Assembly (NCBI RefSeq): GCF_900102815.1 | Contig: NZ_FNGF01000001.1 | Coordinates: 177,297 to 241,296 of the forward strand | DNA from: Glycomyces sambucus | Lineage (GTDB): Bacteria; Actinomycetota; Actinomycetes; Mycobacteriales; Micromonosporaceae | Direction: 5' to 3' | DNA: 64,000 bases | Shown: positions 17,324 through 26,597 of the stretch, piece after piece | Numbering within the stretch: the stretch's first letter is position 1 | Layout of the letters: each line of letters begins with the position of its first letter | Notes under the pieces: model-generated | Told to the model about the DNA's origin: nothing | Seen by the model: the letters and a program-made list of their open reading frames with translations, nothing else | Databases searched by the model: none | Translations under genes and position numbers: made by a program

Positions 17324-18610
17324 CTATCCGGGTCCCCATTGGCTCCAGAAGTCGCCCCAGGTGCTGCGCCCGGTCGCGGCGGCGACGAGCGTGCCTACGG
17401 CGGCCGCGATCGTCAAGATGAGCACCACGAGCTTCCATCCGCGTTCGACGCTTGCGGTAGCCCGCACGAACCACGACGGCCGCTCCGGGACCCGGTCGAC
17501 GCGGACCACGTGCTCTTCGGCATCGACGACGCCGGCGGGGGCAGCGAACGCCATGACCGCTTTAGTGTCGGGGTAGGAGGCAAGAATCGCTCCAGCGCGT
17601 TCAAGCAACTCGATGCCGGCCGGGTCGAGCTCCCGGTCGTTGCTCCCTGCACGCGAATTGCGGTACACGTCAATACGATCCGCAACAGCCTCCAAGACAC
17701 GGCCGTGCCACGGATGGCCAGCAGTCACCCGGTAAGCGAGCCGGTCAATGCCGCGCTGGACGCGTTTGAGCGGCAACCCGATCTGCAGCTTCTTCCGAGT
17801 GTGCTTCGGAGGGTTCCCGAACGCTTCGGGGTGGTGCCCTGCCAGGAGCACATCGATCTGTTCGAAGACCCAGACGCGAAGCAGCATCGCGTGCAGAGCC
17901 TGAATCATCGCGAACGCGAATGCCAGGGCAGCAGCAGCGTAGACAACGGCAGCGAGATCGTAGGAAGTGTCGCCGACGACGTCCGCGGTGTTCGCGAGTG
18001 CGCCCACCTCCGGAAGGCACAGCATCAGGGAAGCCACGATCAGGATGCGGGAGAGTCGCAGCATGTTGATCAGCGAGGCCATGATGTACCGCTCCGACAG
18101 GGGGAGGTTGAAGCCCGGATCGGCCGCCAGGTAGCTCCTCGTCGGGTGCCGCTCCGATACGGGATACGGGAGTGTGCGTAGCCCGCGCTTGAGTTCGAGC
18201 GGCCCTGCGATCACCACGATCACCAGTCCCACCAAAACCGGCAGGTAGGCCTCTTCGCTGTTTTCCGGCATGACCGCGTCAGTTCGTCCAGCGGCCAACC
18301 GGTAAAGCATGAGCAGGCCGAAACCCCAAGCGAACACCGCGAAACAGGCAACGCCTACCCGCTCTCGCAGCGGCATACCCTCCGATACCACCCCGGAGCG
18401 CCACCGCCGCCACCGCTCCTCGGCCCAGTCGAGGAACCCGCGAATCAGACCGTGACGGGGCTGCCGCTCCAGCAGCGGCACCAGGACGAATTCGTCGAAG
18501 GTCACGCGGCCTAGCCAGATGAGTCCGGCGAGGATGAGCGCAAGGAGGGTGATGCCAGCGGATTCGAGCGCGAGGAGGATGCCGTGCCATACGGCGGCCT
18601 GAGTCTGCAT
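17324..18610 (-). CDS. Integral membrane protein of unknown function
   Basis: 428 residues from the ATG at 18610. Hydrophobic segments lie at about 12-34, 86-108, 125-141, 186-205 and 218-240, and a last one near the C-terminus (WKLVVLILTIAAAVGTLVAAAT). Between them is a soluble stretch with VERGW and basic clusters. No catalytic motif is visible. The gene lies in an accessory stretch with low neighbour conservation and points away from the HNH-like gene cluster. I do not recognise the family. Confidence 0.6.
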   Translation of the reverse strand: MQTQAAVWHGILLALESAGITLLALILAGLIWLGRVTFDEFVLVPLLERQPRHGLIRGFLDWAEERWRRWRSGVVSEGMPLRERVGVACFAVFAWGFGLLMLYRLAAGRTDAVMPENSEEAYLPVLVGLVIVVIAGPLELKRGLRTLPYPVSERHPTRSYLAADPGFNLPLSERYIMASLINMLRLSRILIVASLMLCLPEVGALANTADVVGDTSYDLAAVVYAAAALAFAFAMIQALHAMLLRVWVFEQIDVLLAGHHPEAFGNPPKHTRKKLQIGLPLKRVQRGIDRLAYRVTAGHPWHGRVLEAVADRIDVYRNSRAGSNDRELDPAGIELLERAGAILASYPDTKAVMAFAAPAGVVDAEEHVVRVDRVPERPSWFVRATASVERGWKLVVLILTIAAAVGTLVAAATGRSTWGDFWSQWGPG

Positions 18611-18786
18611 CGCCTCTTCTTAGCACAGCGTTTCTACAGGTCAACCGCTATAGCGACCCACACTCGCGCTGCTCAAAGTCTCTTTTCCGACACTGCACCA
18701 CTGGTGTCGCTTCTACCCCGTGCTGCGACGCCGAATCGAGACCGAGTCCCACGCGCGATGAACCGTTCGCGAGGGCCGGTGAAGGC

Positions 18787-19713
18787 TCACGCCTTCTCGG
18801 CAGTGTCACGATCCGGCTCGGCAGCCCTCTCCACTGGCGGCGCGGTCGCCATACCGTGGCTCCAGAACCGCTCGACCCAGATAGTGAACTCTCTTCGGTT
18901 TCTCCTGTGGCCGTTCAACGCAGCCACGCCCACCAGAGCAACGTCATCCGCCTCCAAGAGGGTTCGGATGCGCTCGCGGTAGGCACCCGGCCGTTCCAGG
19001 CCGTTGATATGGTGCACCCGCTCCAAGATCTCAACTGGCGCGTCCACTGTGGCAATCAGCCACCCCTGTTCGATCCGAAGCCTGCGGACTCCAGACCACG
19101 GGAGGACGACACTTCGGAACCAGCGCCCGAGCACCAGCTGGTCCGATTCGAGCCGCAGGAAGTATCCCGGCGCAATCGCTCCAGCCACAGACACCGTGAT
19201 CAGGAAGACCGCTGCCAGAACGGCCGCGTTGGTGTAGGCCAACCACTCGAGGTCACCGATCGGTCGGCCGTCTCCGCCATCGGATCGGGCCGACCGGTCG
19301 AACAAACCGGTGACACAACCGCCGACGCAGGCCAACGACATCACGATGAACATGAAGTACAAGATCTTCTCCCGGTTGAACTCGAACGTCCGTTTGTCGG
19401 GGATCGGCTCATCGGGAATCACAATGGCCGCCGCCGAAGCCATCGGTGTCAACTCGCGGTCCGCAACCGATGAGGGCGGCTGCTTCCTGCTGGGGCCTGA
19501 GTGGGGGAAGCTGCGCTCGGGAAGCTTGTCCGTGAAGCGCTTGACGGCTAGAAAACCCAGCGGGAGCAGTACGCCAACGATCATGGGGCCGATCACCATG
19601 GGCTGTTGTTCAGTCGGGAAACCGCTGACCAAGCCGATCGCCAAAACGATCAGAGATCCAGCGGCTATGAGAGCTCCGCACAGGGAAAGAAGGAGCCAGG
19701 TTCGGGGCGGCAT
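18787..19713 (-). CDS. Membrane protein with a PH-like domain
   Basis: 308 residues from the ATG at 19713. Four hydrophobic segments fall in two pairs: residues ~5-30 and ~40-58, then ~118-140 and ~160-185. The second pair leads into YFLRLESDQLVLGRWFRSVVLPWSGVRRLRI, a pattern seen in bacterial PH-like (bPH) domains. It may be functionally linked to the membrane protein at 17324, which is on the same strand 176 bp downstream. The role is unknown. Confidence 0.55.
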   Translation of the reverse strand: MPPRTWLLLSLCGALIAAGSLIVLAIGLVSGFPTEQQPMVIGPMIVGVLLPLGFLAVKRFTDKLPERSFPHSGPSRKQPPSSVADRELTPMASAAAIVIPDEPIPDKRTFEFNREKILYFMFIVMSLACVGGCVTGLFDRSARSDGGDGRPIGDLEWLAYTNAAVLAAVFLITVSVAGAIAPGYFLRLESDQLVLGRWFRSVVLPWSGVRRLRIEQGWLIATVDAPVEILERVHHINGLERPGAYRERIRTLLEADDVALVGVAALNGHRRNRREFTIWVERFWSHGMATAPPVERAAEPDRDTAEKA

Positions 19714-19937
19714 CCCTGCATTGTGGCACTACAGTCAGCGACGAGCAGTACAGCACAACCCGCCGCCGAAGCGGTGACGGTGCAGACGACTTCGCCGGGT
19801 GGGGACCGCGCACAATCCTCGATGTGATCGCGCGGAGCTGAGGGCGAAGCCGCCCTGAGGACCCCACCCCACGGCATCCGGCGATGCCTGGCATCGGATG
19901 AGAGCGCCTGGCTGCGCTGCCGTGTCCGAGTGGCCTG

Positions 19938-20282
19938 GACACTGCCTACTTTAACGACGTCCAGACCGCCAAGCCCGCCGTCCCGCCATCCGGGCTGGAG
20001 CTGGTCGCCGCCGACTCGAGCGGCGAGATCCGGGGCATCCTCGGCATCACCCTCAAAGGCGAATCAGCCACCATCGACACCATCGCGGTCCATCCCCACC
20101 ACCAATCCCAAGGCATCGCCCGCGCGCTGCTCCAGGAGTCGACCGTCCGCCTCCGTGCACTGAAGGTCGCAACGCTGGATGCATGGACCAGGGACGACCC
20201 ATCGACGCTGCGGCCTTGGTGTCATGGGTCGAGCCGCGGAGGCCACCGGAGATCCAGATCAAGTTCCCGCCAGCTTCGTTGA
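19938..20282 (+). pseudogene. GNAT acetyltransferase remnant
   Basis: Reads DTAYFNDVQTAKP, then GEIRGILGITLKGESATIDT, then the GNAT core IAVHPHHQSQGIARALLQ (the Q/R-x-x-G-x-G/A acetyl-CoA loop), then LDAWTRDDPSTLRPW. The expected final strand with a WY..GF motif is missing: the frame runs into unrelated Arg/Ser-rich sequence up to the stop at 20282. No start is evident. I read it as a decayed N-acetyltransferase. Confidence 0.55.
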
Positions 20283-20296
20283 CGGCCTGGAGGTTC

Positions 20297-20542
20297 GTGC
20301 CGCGGCAGCGGTCGGCCGAGCAGGCCGGCGAACAGGTCTCCTCGCCCGGCCCCATCGTCCAGAGGGCCGACGAGCACTGCGAGCTCATCGGACACGTGAC
20401 CGCCGCTTGGGACCAGGGCCGTAGCATCCGCGACATCGCCGCCTCAATCGGTCGATCGTACGGATTCGTGCACCGACCGCTGGCTGAAGCAGGCGTTGAC
20501 TTCCGCACCCGCAGCGGCGCACGCAAGCGCCACCGGAGGTAG
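20297..20542 (+). CDS. Small helix-turn-helix protein
   Basis: 81 residues from the GTG at 20297, with GGAGG just upstream; the frame is open back to 20183. The C-terminal 60 residues hold the actinobacterial HTH pattern: VTAAWDQGRSIRDIAASIGR, then SYGFVHRPLAEAGVDFRTRS. Proteins of this type are short DNA-binding factors with a single HTH and a basic tail. It overlaps none of its neighbours and lies between two gene remnants, so it may itself be a leftover of a larger unit. Confidence 0.5.
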   Translation: MPRQRSAEQAGEQVSSPGPIVQRADEHCELIGHVTAAWDQGRSIRDIAASIGRSYGFVHRPLAEAGVDFRTRSGARKRHRR

Positions 20543-20737
20543 CCACTCCCCGAAGGGCGCAACGCGATTCTTCCGCGACACACCTCGTTCCGCCGTTGAA
20601 GAGGCGGACAATGCATCTACAGCTCTTCGAGTCATTGACGCGCGACCCGATCCGAAGCTGGGGCATCGGCTTGAGGACGACGCCAAGGACGAGTGTGGTC
20701 ACGGGGGCGACGAGCGCAAAGGCAGCCACGAGCACCC

Positions 20738-21006
20738 GGGTTACTCGTGGTTACTCACCACCGAGCCTCGCTAGTACCACCTTGTAGATCCGCAGCGGTA
20801 GTGGCGCGGGCCGCTCGACCCGCGCCGCCGTCAGTCCCGCAGCTTCAGCCCTCAGGAAGACACAGCGCTCGCTCCATAAGCTTCGCGCGGCGAGGCGCGC
20901 CGATACTTCAAGCCCGTCATTGTTGTAAACTGAATGGAGCACGAACCCGCTCGGCACCCGATGAAACCCCAGATCATATGGGTGAGGGTTATTGTCATAG
21001 CCCGCC
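20738..21006 (+). repeat. Dispersed repeat, copy B
   Basis: The 269-bp counterpart of 846-1103, in the same orientation. It shares the GTGGTTACTCACCACCG block, the CGCCGATACTTCAA block, the ACTGAATGGA block and the terminal TTATTGTCATAGCCCGCC block. It lies directly upstream of an adenosine deaminase gene that has lost its 5' end. No other copy was seen in the window. Confidence 0.7.
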
Positions 21007-21129
21007 CGGGCTACCACCACAGACCCGCACTCCTGCAAGAGCATGAGACTCTTCCAGGTATTCGAGTCCGGCCTGTATATGACCCCAACGGCGACGAGAT
21101 CGCAGCCGCGGCTCGGTCAGTCCTATTAG

Positions 21130-22047
21130 GCGCGTTTCCTCGCTGAGCGCGAGGGCCGGGACCCGTACGACTGGGTGTCCTGGCGCCGGTGGCTGGCCGC
21201 GGAAGTCCCACCCAACAAGGAGCCCCTGCAGCAGATCGGCTCGATGCAGCCGGTCTCGATCGACCATGACGCCGACGACGAGTTGTTCACCGGGCGGTTC
21301 GTGGCCCTGATGCGCGACCACGCCGCGGCCGGGGCGTGCTACGTCGAGATCCGCTGCGGTGGTGAGATCGCCACTCGCGACGGGTTCATGTCGATGTTCC
21401 GGCAGGCCGAGCAGCAGGTCCGCGCCGACTACCCACGACTGCACGCCGAAGCGATGGCGATCGTCATCGGCGCCGGGCAGGATCCCGAACGCGCGAACGC
21501 GTTCGCCGACTCCTGCATCCGCGCCGCGGACGAAGGTTCGGCCGGGATCGACTTCCTCTACTCGCCTTACGACGCCGAGGCGGACTGGGCGCCCATGTAC
21601 CGGCTGGCAGAGCGGTTCGCCGACGCCGGATTGGGGATCACGGCGCACGCGGGCGAGTTGTCCACGGCCAACATCGCCGCCGCGGCGAACATGCCGGGGC
21701 TGAGCAGCATCGGGCACGGCGTCCACGCGGCATTGGACCCGGAGCTGCTGCGGCTGCTGGTGGACCGAGGCGTGACGTTGGAGTGCGCGCTGACTTGCAA
21801 CGAGTACTTCGGCGTGCTGCCCGATCTCGAGGAGCATCCGCTGCTGGTCGAGGCCGGGGTCGCGGTCACGCTGGCGACGGACAATCCCATCCAGCTCGGC
21901 ACGACCATCGAGCAGGAGTACGCCGCCGCGGCCGAACTGGGATTGAGCATGGACCAGCTCACGGGCATCACCCGCAACGCGATCCAGGCCGCGTTCACCT
22001 CGGACGAGCGCAAGTCCGCGATGCTCGACGAGCTCCCCGGCGGCTGA
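21130..22047 (+). pseudogene. Adenosine deaminase, 5'-truncated
   Basis: About 300 codons of the adenosine deaminase fold: ACYVEIRCGGEI, GITAHAGEL with the catalytic HAGE Glu, SIGHGVHAA with its metal-ligand His, CNEYFGVLPDLEEHP, and ATDNPIQLG as the TDDP-like metal site. The N-terminal HxH metal-binding motif that every active family member needs is absent. The frame starts straight after an in-frame TAG at 21127, about 120 bp past dispersed repeat copy B. A GTG at 21175 could start translation, but the product could not bind zinc normally. Loss by recombination at the repeat is inferred. Confidence 0.65.
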
Positions 22048-22197
22048 GCGCCCTGCATACCGACGTGCGAGCACAGGACGGCCAAGCCGACCATTGCTGT
22101 TGTGAGGCAGCTGAAACACGTGACGCCCGTCGACGCGACTTCGTTCGAGTCCTGGTGAACACGCTGTCGACGGCACCGTTTACCGAGGTGATAAGAA

Positions 22198-22215
22198 TGA
22201 GTGTACAGTCACTCA
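22198..22215. promoter_or_regulatory. TetR operator 1
   Basis: TGAGTG-N6-CACTCA perfect palindrome. It lies directly in front of the TetR start codon at 22217, so binding should repress the regulator's own expression. The identical half-sites and spacing recur at 22881-22898. Confidence 0.75.
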
Positions 22216-22216
22216 C

Positions 22217-22807
22217 ATGAAATCCGATCGCGTGCTCTCCACGGCCGAGGAACGCCGTGCGAAGGTCCTCACCAGTGCGGTGGCGACGTTCGCGCAGGGC
22301 GGTTTCCACGCCGTCACGATCGCCGACGTGGCGAGGCACGCGGGCATCTCCCCCGCGTACGTGCTGAAGCTCTTCACCTCGAAGACGCAGCTGTTCATCG
22401 GCGCGCTGGAGGAGTGCTACCGGCGCATCATGGCGGAGTTCGAGCGGGCGGCCTCCAAGGCGAGTGACACCTCGCCGGAGGGCGAGCTAGATGCGATGGG
22501 CGAGGCGTACGCCGACCTCATCGGCGACCGCGACCTGCTGATGCTGCAAGTGCACGCGCAGTCCGCCGCGATGGTCGATCCACTGATCGGCGAGGCGGTG
22601 CGCGCGGGCGTCGCGGAGGTCACCGACTACCTCGTATCCCGCACGCGGGCCGAGGGGTGGCGCATCCAGCAGTTCATTGCCGTCGGCCAGCTGTGCCACC
22701 TGCTCACCACGATCGACGCCTTCGGCGTCGACGCCCCGTGGGCGAAGCTCTTGACCGAAGGCATCCGCCACGCGGACGCCAGGCCGAGCGGATCGTCCGC
22801 GGACTGA
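22217..22807 (+). CDS. TetR-family transcriptional repressor
   Basis: 196 residues. The N-terminal HTH is typical: AVATFAQGGFHAVTIADVAR, then HAGISPAYVLKLFTSKTQLF at about residues 20-60. A helical ligand-binding domain follows. The operator at 22198 touches the start codon, and the mRNA is probably leaderless or nearly so. A second operator of the same sequence lies behind the gene, before the multicopper oxidase, so both genes are likely its targets. The ligand is unknown. Confidence 0.9.
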   Translation: MKSDRVLSTAEERRAKVLTSAVATFAQGGFHAVTIADVARHAGISPAYVLKLFTSKTQLFIGALEECYRRIMAEFERAASKASDTSPEGELDAMGEAYADLIGDRDLLMLQVHAQSAAMVDPLIGEAVRAGVAEVTDYLVSRTRAEGWRIQQFIAVGQLCHLLTTIDAFGVDAPWAKLLTEGIRHADARPSGSSAD

Positions 22808-22811
22808 CCAG

Positions 22812-22869
22812 GGCGTCCGCCGCCTGCGGACGCCGGAACCGAGCACCCGCCTCAGGCGGGCGTTCTTTT
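22812..22869 (+). terminator. Two tandem hairpins, the second with a T-run
   Basis: The first is a perfect 9-bp stem, GGCGTCCGC and GCGGACGCC (22812-22834). The second is CCCGCC and GGCGGG at 22846-22860, followed by CGTTCTTTT, a good Rho-independent terminator for the TetR gene. It separates that gene from the next operator. Confidence 0.75.
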
Positions 22870-22880
22870 GACCAGATGAG

Positions 22881-22898
22881 TGAGTGAACAGCCACTCA
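22881..22898. promoter_or_regulatory. TetR operator 2
   Basis: TGAGTG-AACAGC-CACTCA, with the same arms and spacing as operator 1. It lies just past the terminator and upstream of a short reading frame at 22919 and the multicopper oxidase at 23041, so it should control that transcript. Confidence 0.75.
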
Positions 22899-22918
22899 AT
22901 ACCGGAAGGAGCAGTGTC

Positions 22919-22969
22919 ATGAACGCGCAAGCCCTCCAGGCGGCGCCGTCCGGCGGCGAATCCACATAG
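22919..22969 (+). CDS. Short 16-residue reading frame, possible leader peptide
   Basis: MNAQALQAAPSGGEST then TAG. It has an excellent ribosome-binding site (GGAAGGAG, seven bases before ATG), better than that of the oxidase gene 71 bp downstream. It may be a leader peptide in the oxidase transcript or the stub of a gene whose body was deleted. Coding is inferred from the binding site only. Confidence 0.4.
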   Translation: MNAQALQAAPSGGEST

Positions 22970-23040
22970 CCCAGCGGAGCCCTTCCAGGGGCGCCGCCCG
23001 ACATCCCGACCGCGACTCACCACCCCGAAGGAACACGCAC

Positions 23041-24552
23041 ATGCGACGTCGCAAGGCCATCGGACTCACCATCGGCATCGGTAGCGGGGCACTCGTCCTC
23101 GGCAGCACCGGCGCCTTCGCCCTCCACCTCGCCACTGCCGGCCTCGACACCGTCGGCGAGGTCGACTTCGACCGGCCGCTCGCCCTCCCGCCGCTCGCCC
23201 CCTCAACCGAGGACCCGTCCAGCGCCAAGGTCTTCCACCTGGAGATCCAGTCAGGACAGATGCAGTTCACCGACGGCGGCCCCACCGACACGTGGGGTGT
23301 CAACGGTGCCTTCCTCGGACCCACGCTGCGCGCCAAGCGCGGCCAGGAGATCGCCTTCGCCGTGCGCAACGGCCTGGACGAGGCGACCTCGCTGCACTGG
23401 CACGGCATGCACCTGCCCGCGGTCATGGACGGCGGCCCCCATCAGGAGGTCCGCCCCGGCGAGACCTGGACGCCGCAGTGGACCGTCGACCAGCCCGCCG
23501 CGACCCTCTGGTACCACCCGCACCCGCACGGCCGGACCGCCGCGCACCTCCTGCGCGGCCTCGCAGGGATGTTCATCGTGGACGACGACGGGTCCGAGGC
23601 GCTGCGCCTGCCGCAGACCTACGGCGTCGACGACGTCCCGATGATCGTCCAGGACCGCAAGTTCGACGGCGACGACCAGTTCGACGACGCGGCGACGCTG
23701 TTCGGCGCGCTCGGCGTCACCGGCGACCGCCTCCTCGTCAACGGCACCGTGGGCCCGTACTTCGACGTCACGACCCGCCTCGTCCGCCTGCGGCTCCTCA
23801 ACGCCTCGGGCGCGCGGATGTACCACTTCGGATTCAGCGACGATCGGACGTTCTCGCTGATCGCCACCGACGGCGGCCTGCTGCCGGAGGCGTGGGAGAC
23901 CGACCGCATCCAGCTCTCACCGGGCGAGCGGGCCGAGATCGTCGTCGCGTTCGAGCCCGGCGAGACCGTCGACCTGCGGTCGTATCCGACCGACATCGGC
24001 GGCGTCATGGGCCGGCTCGACGGGTTCGCCGACCGGCTGGACGTGTGCCGGTTCCGCGCCGGCGAGGCGCTCGCCGACGACACCGAGATCCCCGCGGTCA
24101 TGGGGACGGCGCCCGACATCGACGCCGGCGCCGCAGCCGTCGAGCGGTCGTTCACGCTGGGCGGCGACGCCGTAAACGGCGAGGCGATGTCCATGGAGCG
24201 CATCGACTTCGGCGTCCGGGTCGACACCGTCGAGGTGTGGGGGGTGGTCAACGACAACGGCTTCCTGCACAACTTCCACGTGCACGACGTGCAGTTCCAG
24301 GTCCTGGAGGTCGCGGGCGAGGAGCCGCCGCCGCACCTGCGCGGCTGGAAGGACACCGTGCCGCTCCTCCCCGGGGAGCCGAACCGGCTGGCGCTGCGCT
24401 TCACCGGGTACACCGACCCGAACATGCCGTACATGTTCCACTGCCACGTGCTCCAGCACGAGGACGACGGCATGATGGGCCAGTTCGTGGTCCTCGGCGA
24501 GGGCGAGGAGATCGGCACTGTGGCCGCGGCGAGCGCACACGACCACTCGTGA
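23041..24552 (+). CDS. Multicopper oxidase (CotA/bilirubin oxidase-like)
   Basis: 503 residues. The N-terminus is an RRRK stretch followed by a hydrophobic segment, giving an exported or membrane-anchored protein. All copper-binding motifs are present: HWHG at 119-122, HPHPHG at 159-164, HNFHVHD at 410-416, and HCHVLQHEDDGM at 467-478 with Cys468 for the type 1 copper and Met478 as axial ligand. These couple substrate oxidation to reduction of O2 to water. Length and the three-cupredoxin plan fit CotA-type enzymes. The TetR operator at 22881 suggests repression until an inducer is present. The substrate could be phenolics, bilirubin-like pigments or metal ions. Bases 24553-24850 after the gene hold nothing recognised. 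Confidence 0.92.
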   Translation: MRRRKAIGLTIGIGSGALVLGSTGAFALHLATAGLDTVGEVDFDRPLALPPLAPSTEDPSSAKVFHLEIQSGQMQFTDGGPTDTWGVNGAFLGPTLRAKRGQEIAFAVRNGLDEATSLHWHGMHLPAVMDGGPHQEVRPGETWTPQWTVDQPAATLWYHPHPHGRTAAHLLRGLAGMFIVDDDGSEALRLPQTYGVDDVPMIVQDRKFDGDDQFDDAATLFGALGVTGDRLLVNGTVGPYFDVTTRLVRLRLLNASGARMYHFGFSDDRTFSLIATDGGLLPEAWETDRIQLSPGERAEIVVAFEPGETVDLRSYPTDIGGVMGRLDGFADRLDVCRFRAGEALADDTEIPAVMGTAPDIDAGAAAVERSFTLGGDAVNGEAMSMERIDFGVRVDTVEVWGVVNDNGFLHNFHVHDVQFQVLEVAGEEPPPHLRGWKDTVPLLPGEPNRLALRFTGYTDPNMPYMFHCHVLQHEDDGMMGQFVVLGEGEEIGTVAAASAHDHS

Positions 24553-24850
24553 GAGGGCGCCCGCCGGAACGCGATCGTCGTCCTCTAGGCTGCCGGGAAT
24601 ATCTGGCCGGTCGGCACCACATGGATGCCGGCTGGTCAGGCCCGCGGGGCGACGGCTGCCATCGCTTCGTCGAGCGCTTCGGCCCAAGCTAGTGCGAGGA
24701 GAGCGACCTCTCAACCCTCCAAAATGGTCTTGCGCAGCACCCGTTCACCGCGAGACGCGTCCGTCACCCGGTGTGGGACTCCTGTTGACGCCATTGCCTT
24801 TGGAATCGCTAGTGTCAATCCGTCCTGCCCCACGGATCGGAAGACAGCCC

Positions 24851-25876
24851 ATGGACCTCACGACACCTCCGCGTCCGTTCGACCTCCTCGGCGACTTCCC
24901 TGAACTCAGCGCGTACGCCAGGCCGGCGGTGCGCCTGCATCCGCGCCGCGGCGAGCCCACGGTTGCGCAGTCCTCGATCGGCGGCCCGCTCCTGTGGCCG
25001 GCGGACGAAGCGTGGCCCCTGTGCTACCTCGACCACGACGACACCTCGATCGAACCGTACGATGCCGCGCTGCGCCTGCGCCACCAGGAGGGCAAGATCG
25101 AAGGGATGCGCGGCCGAACCGGTTACCTCGACTTCACCGCACAGATGGAGCACCGGCGAACGCTCGCGTCCAGCCTCGTGGATGCGGCAGGGATCGCCTA
25201 CGGCGCAGACGAACCCAGACCTTTGATCCCGGTCGCCCAGATGTACTCGTGTGACGTCCCCGGCCTGCCGTTCACCGACCGGTTCGACCTCCTGCAGATC
25301 CTGTGGTGCCCGCGCGACCATGTCAACACGCGCAACCTGGCGCCGCACTGCCCGGCGTTCCAGGTCCGCTGGAGCCGGGCGGACCCCACCGCAGCGCTGG
25401 TCACCGACCCGCCGGAACCGGACCTGTGCAACGGCGAGTACCTGCCCGCGCCCTGCATCCTGTACCCCGAGGTCGTCACCGAATACCCCGATATGCGCAA
25501 TCTCCCCGAGCCACTCGAACATGCGTTGAGGGGCTGGCACCGCGATGAGGACGAAGACGAGGAGGAGTGGTCCACCGCGTACAGCTTCGACACCGCCCTC
25601 GCACCGGGCTGGAAGGCCATGGGGCACGGCATGTATTGGGGCATCATCGATCCGTTCCCGGTCGTCTGCGAATGCGGCGCCGAACAGCTACCGCTGTTCA
25701 CCGCCGACTCGAGCGAGTTCGACGGCGGAACGGGAAGTTGGCGACCCGTGGAAGAGGCCGGAAGCGGCGGTCTCCTGCAGAATCCAGTCGGCGTCACCAT
25801 CGGACGGGCCTACACCCTCCAGCTCTACTTCTGCCCCGAATCCGAGACCCACCCCTGCCGATCCGTCATGTCCTGA
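24851..25876 (+). CDS. DUF1963-like protein
   Basis: 341 residues from ATG 24851, preceded by GGAAG. The segment SSIGGPLLWPADEAWPLC is the DUF1963 (YwqG-like) pattern GGxPxLPxxxxWPxC. Later parts include PVAQMYSCDVPGLPFTD and RFDLLQILWCPRDH. An acidic run (EDEDEEE) lies near residue 235, and a cysteine pair (VCECGAEQLPLF) near 275 may bind a metal. Soluble, function unknown. The next gene (25974) is a shorter relative, 97 bp downstream, so the two may form an operon. Confidence 0.6.
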   Translation: MDLTTPPRPFDLLGDFPELSAYARPAVRLHPRRGEPTVAQSSIGGPLLWPADEAWPLCYLDHDDTSIEPYDAALRLRHQEGKIEGMRGRTGYLDFTAQMEHRRTLASSLVDAAGIAYGADEPRPLIPVAQMYSCDVPGLPFTDRFDLLQILWCPRDHVNTRNLAPHCPAFQVRWSRADPTAALVTDPPEPDLCNGEYLPAPCILYPEVVTEYPDMRNLPEPLEHALRGWHRDEDEDEEEWSTAYSFDTALAPGWKAMGHGMYWGIIDPFPVVCECGAEQLPLFTADSSEFDGGTGSWRPVEEAGSGGLLQNPVGVTIGRAYTLQLYFCPESETHPCRSVMS

Positions 25877-25973
25877 ACCAAGTGCCAGTGCGGCAGGTAC
25901 ATCAATGCCAGGAGTTCAGACCCCAACCCCCATGTCCCCAGGAGCATTCTGGAGCGTCGTTAGGGTAGTCGTC

Positions 25974-26516
25974 ATGATGCTGACCTCGGGTGGAACACCC
26001 GCTCCGGACGCCCCTGTCCTGCGCACGGGCGGTGTGCCGCTTGTACCGCCCGGTTTCACCTGGCCCGCATGCGCCGAGTGCGAGGGCGCCATGCAGTTCA
26101 TCGCGCACCTGCCACTCGACGACGGTGCAGTCGCGGTGTTCTACTGCCAGAACGCCGGCATGTGCGATGACTGGGACGCCACTTCAGGCGCCAACCGGGC
26201 GTTCCTGTTCACCGAGGAACTGCAGGCAGCCGAGGTCCCGACCGAAGGCGACACCCTCCTCGGCGCGGTCACCTTGCTGCATCCTGAAGCCGCGCCCGCA
26301 CCCGACGATGTCGTACTCGGGCAGCTCGGCGGGGAGCCCGAGTGGATCCAGAACGATGAGACCCCCACCTGTCCGCGCTGCGCCGCCCCCATGACGTTCA
26401 CGGCCGCCCTCGAAGAAGGACTCCACCACGACACGGCGGCGAACTTCGGCTGCGGCTGCGGATACGTCTTCACCTGCCGAGACTGCTCCGAGGCCGCGTT
26501 CCTCTGGCAACGCTGA
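25974..26516 (+). CDS. Zinc-ribbon protein related to DUF1963
   Basis: 180 residues from the ATG at 25974 (another ATG follows at once). GVPLVPPGFTWPACAECEGA and MQFIAHLPLDDGAVAVFYCQ repeat the GGxPLxPxxxxWPxC plus FIAxL theme of the upstream gene. Four CxxC-type pairs (CAEC, CPRC, GCGCG and CRDC) suggest two zinc ribbons. Probably a cytosolic metal-binding protein of unknown role. Confidence 0.55.
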   Translation: MMLTSGGTPAPDAPVLRTGGVPLVPPGFTWPACAECEGAMQFIAHLPLDDGAVAVFYCQNAGMCDDWDATSGANRAFLFTEELQAAEVPTEGDTLLGAVTLLHPEAAPAPDDVVLGQLGGEPEWIQNDETPTCPRCAAPMTFTAALEEGLHHDTAANFGCGCGYVFTCRDCSEAAFLWQR

Positions 26517-26597
26517 CATCATGTTCGGCAATCCCTCGAAGCCGTTGCTCCGCAGCACCCCTCATGTGTTCCTTCCTGACCGCGCGGTGCACCGAGG

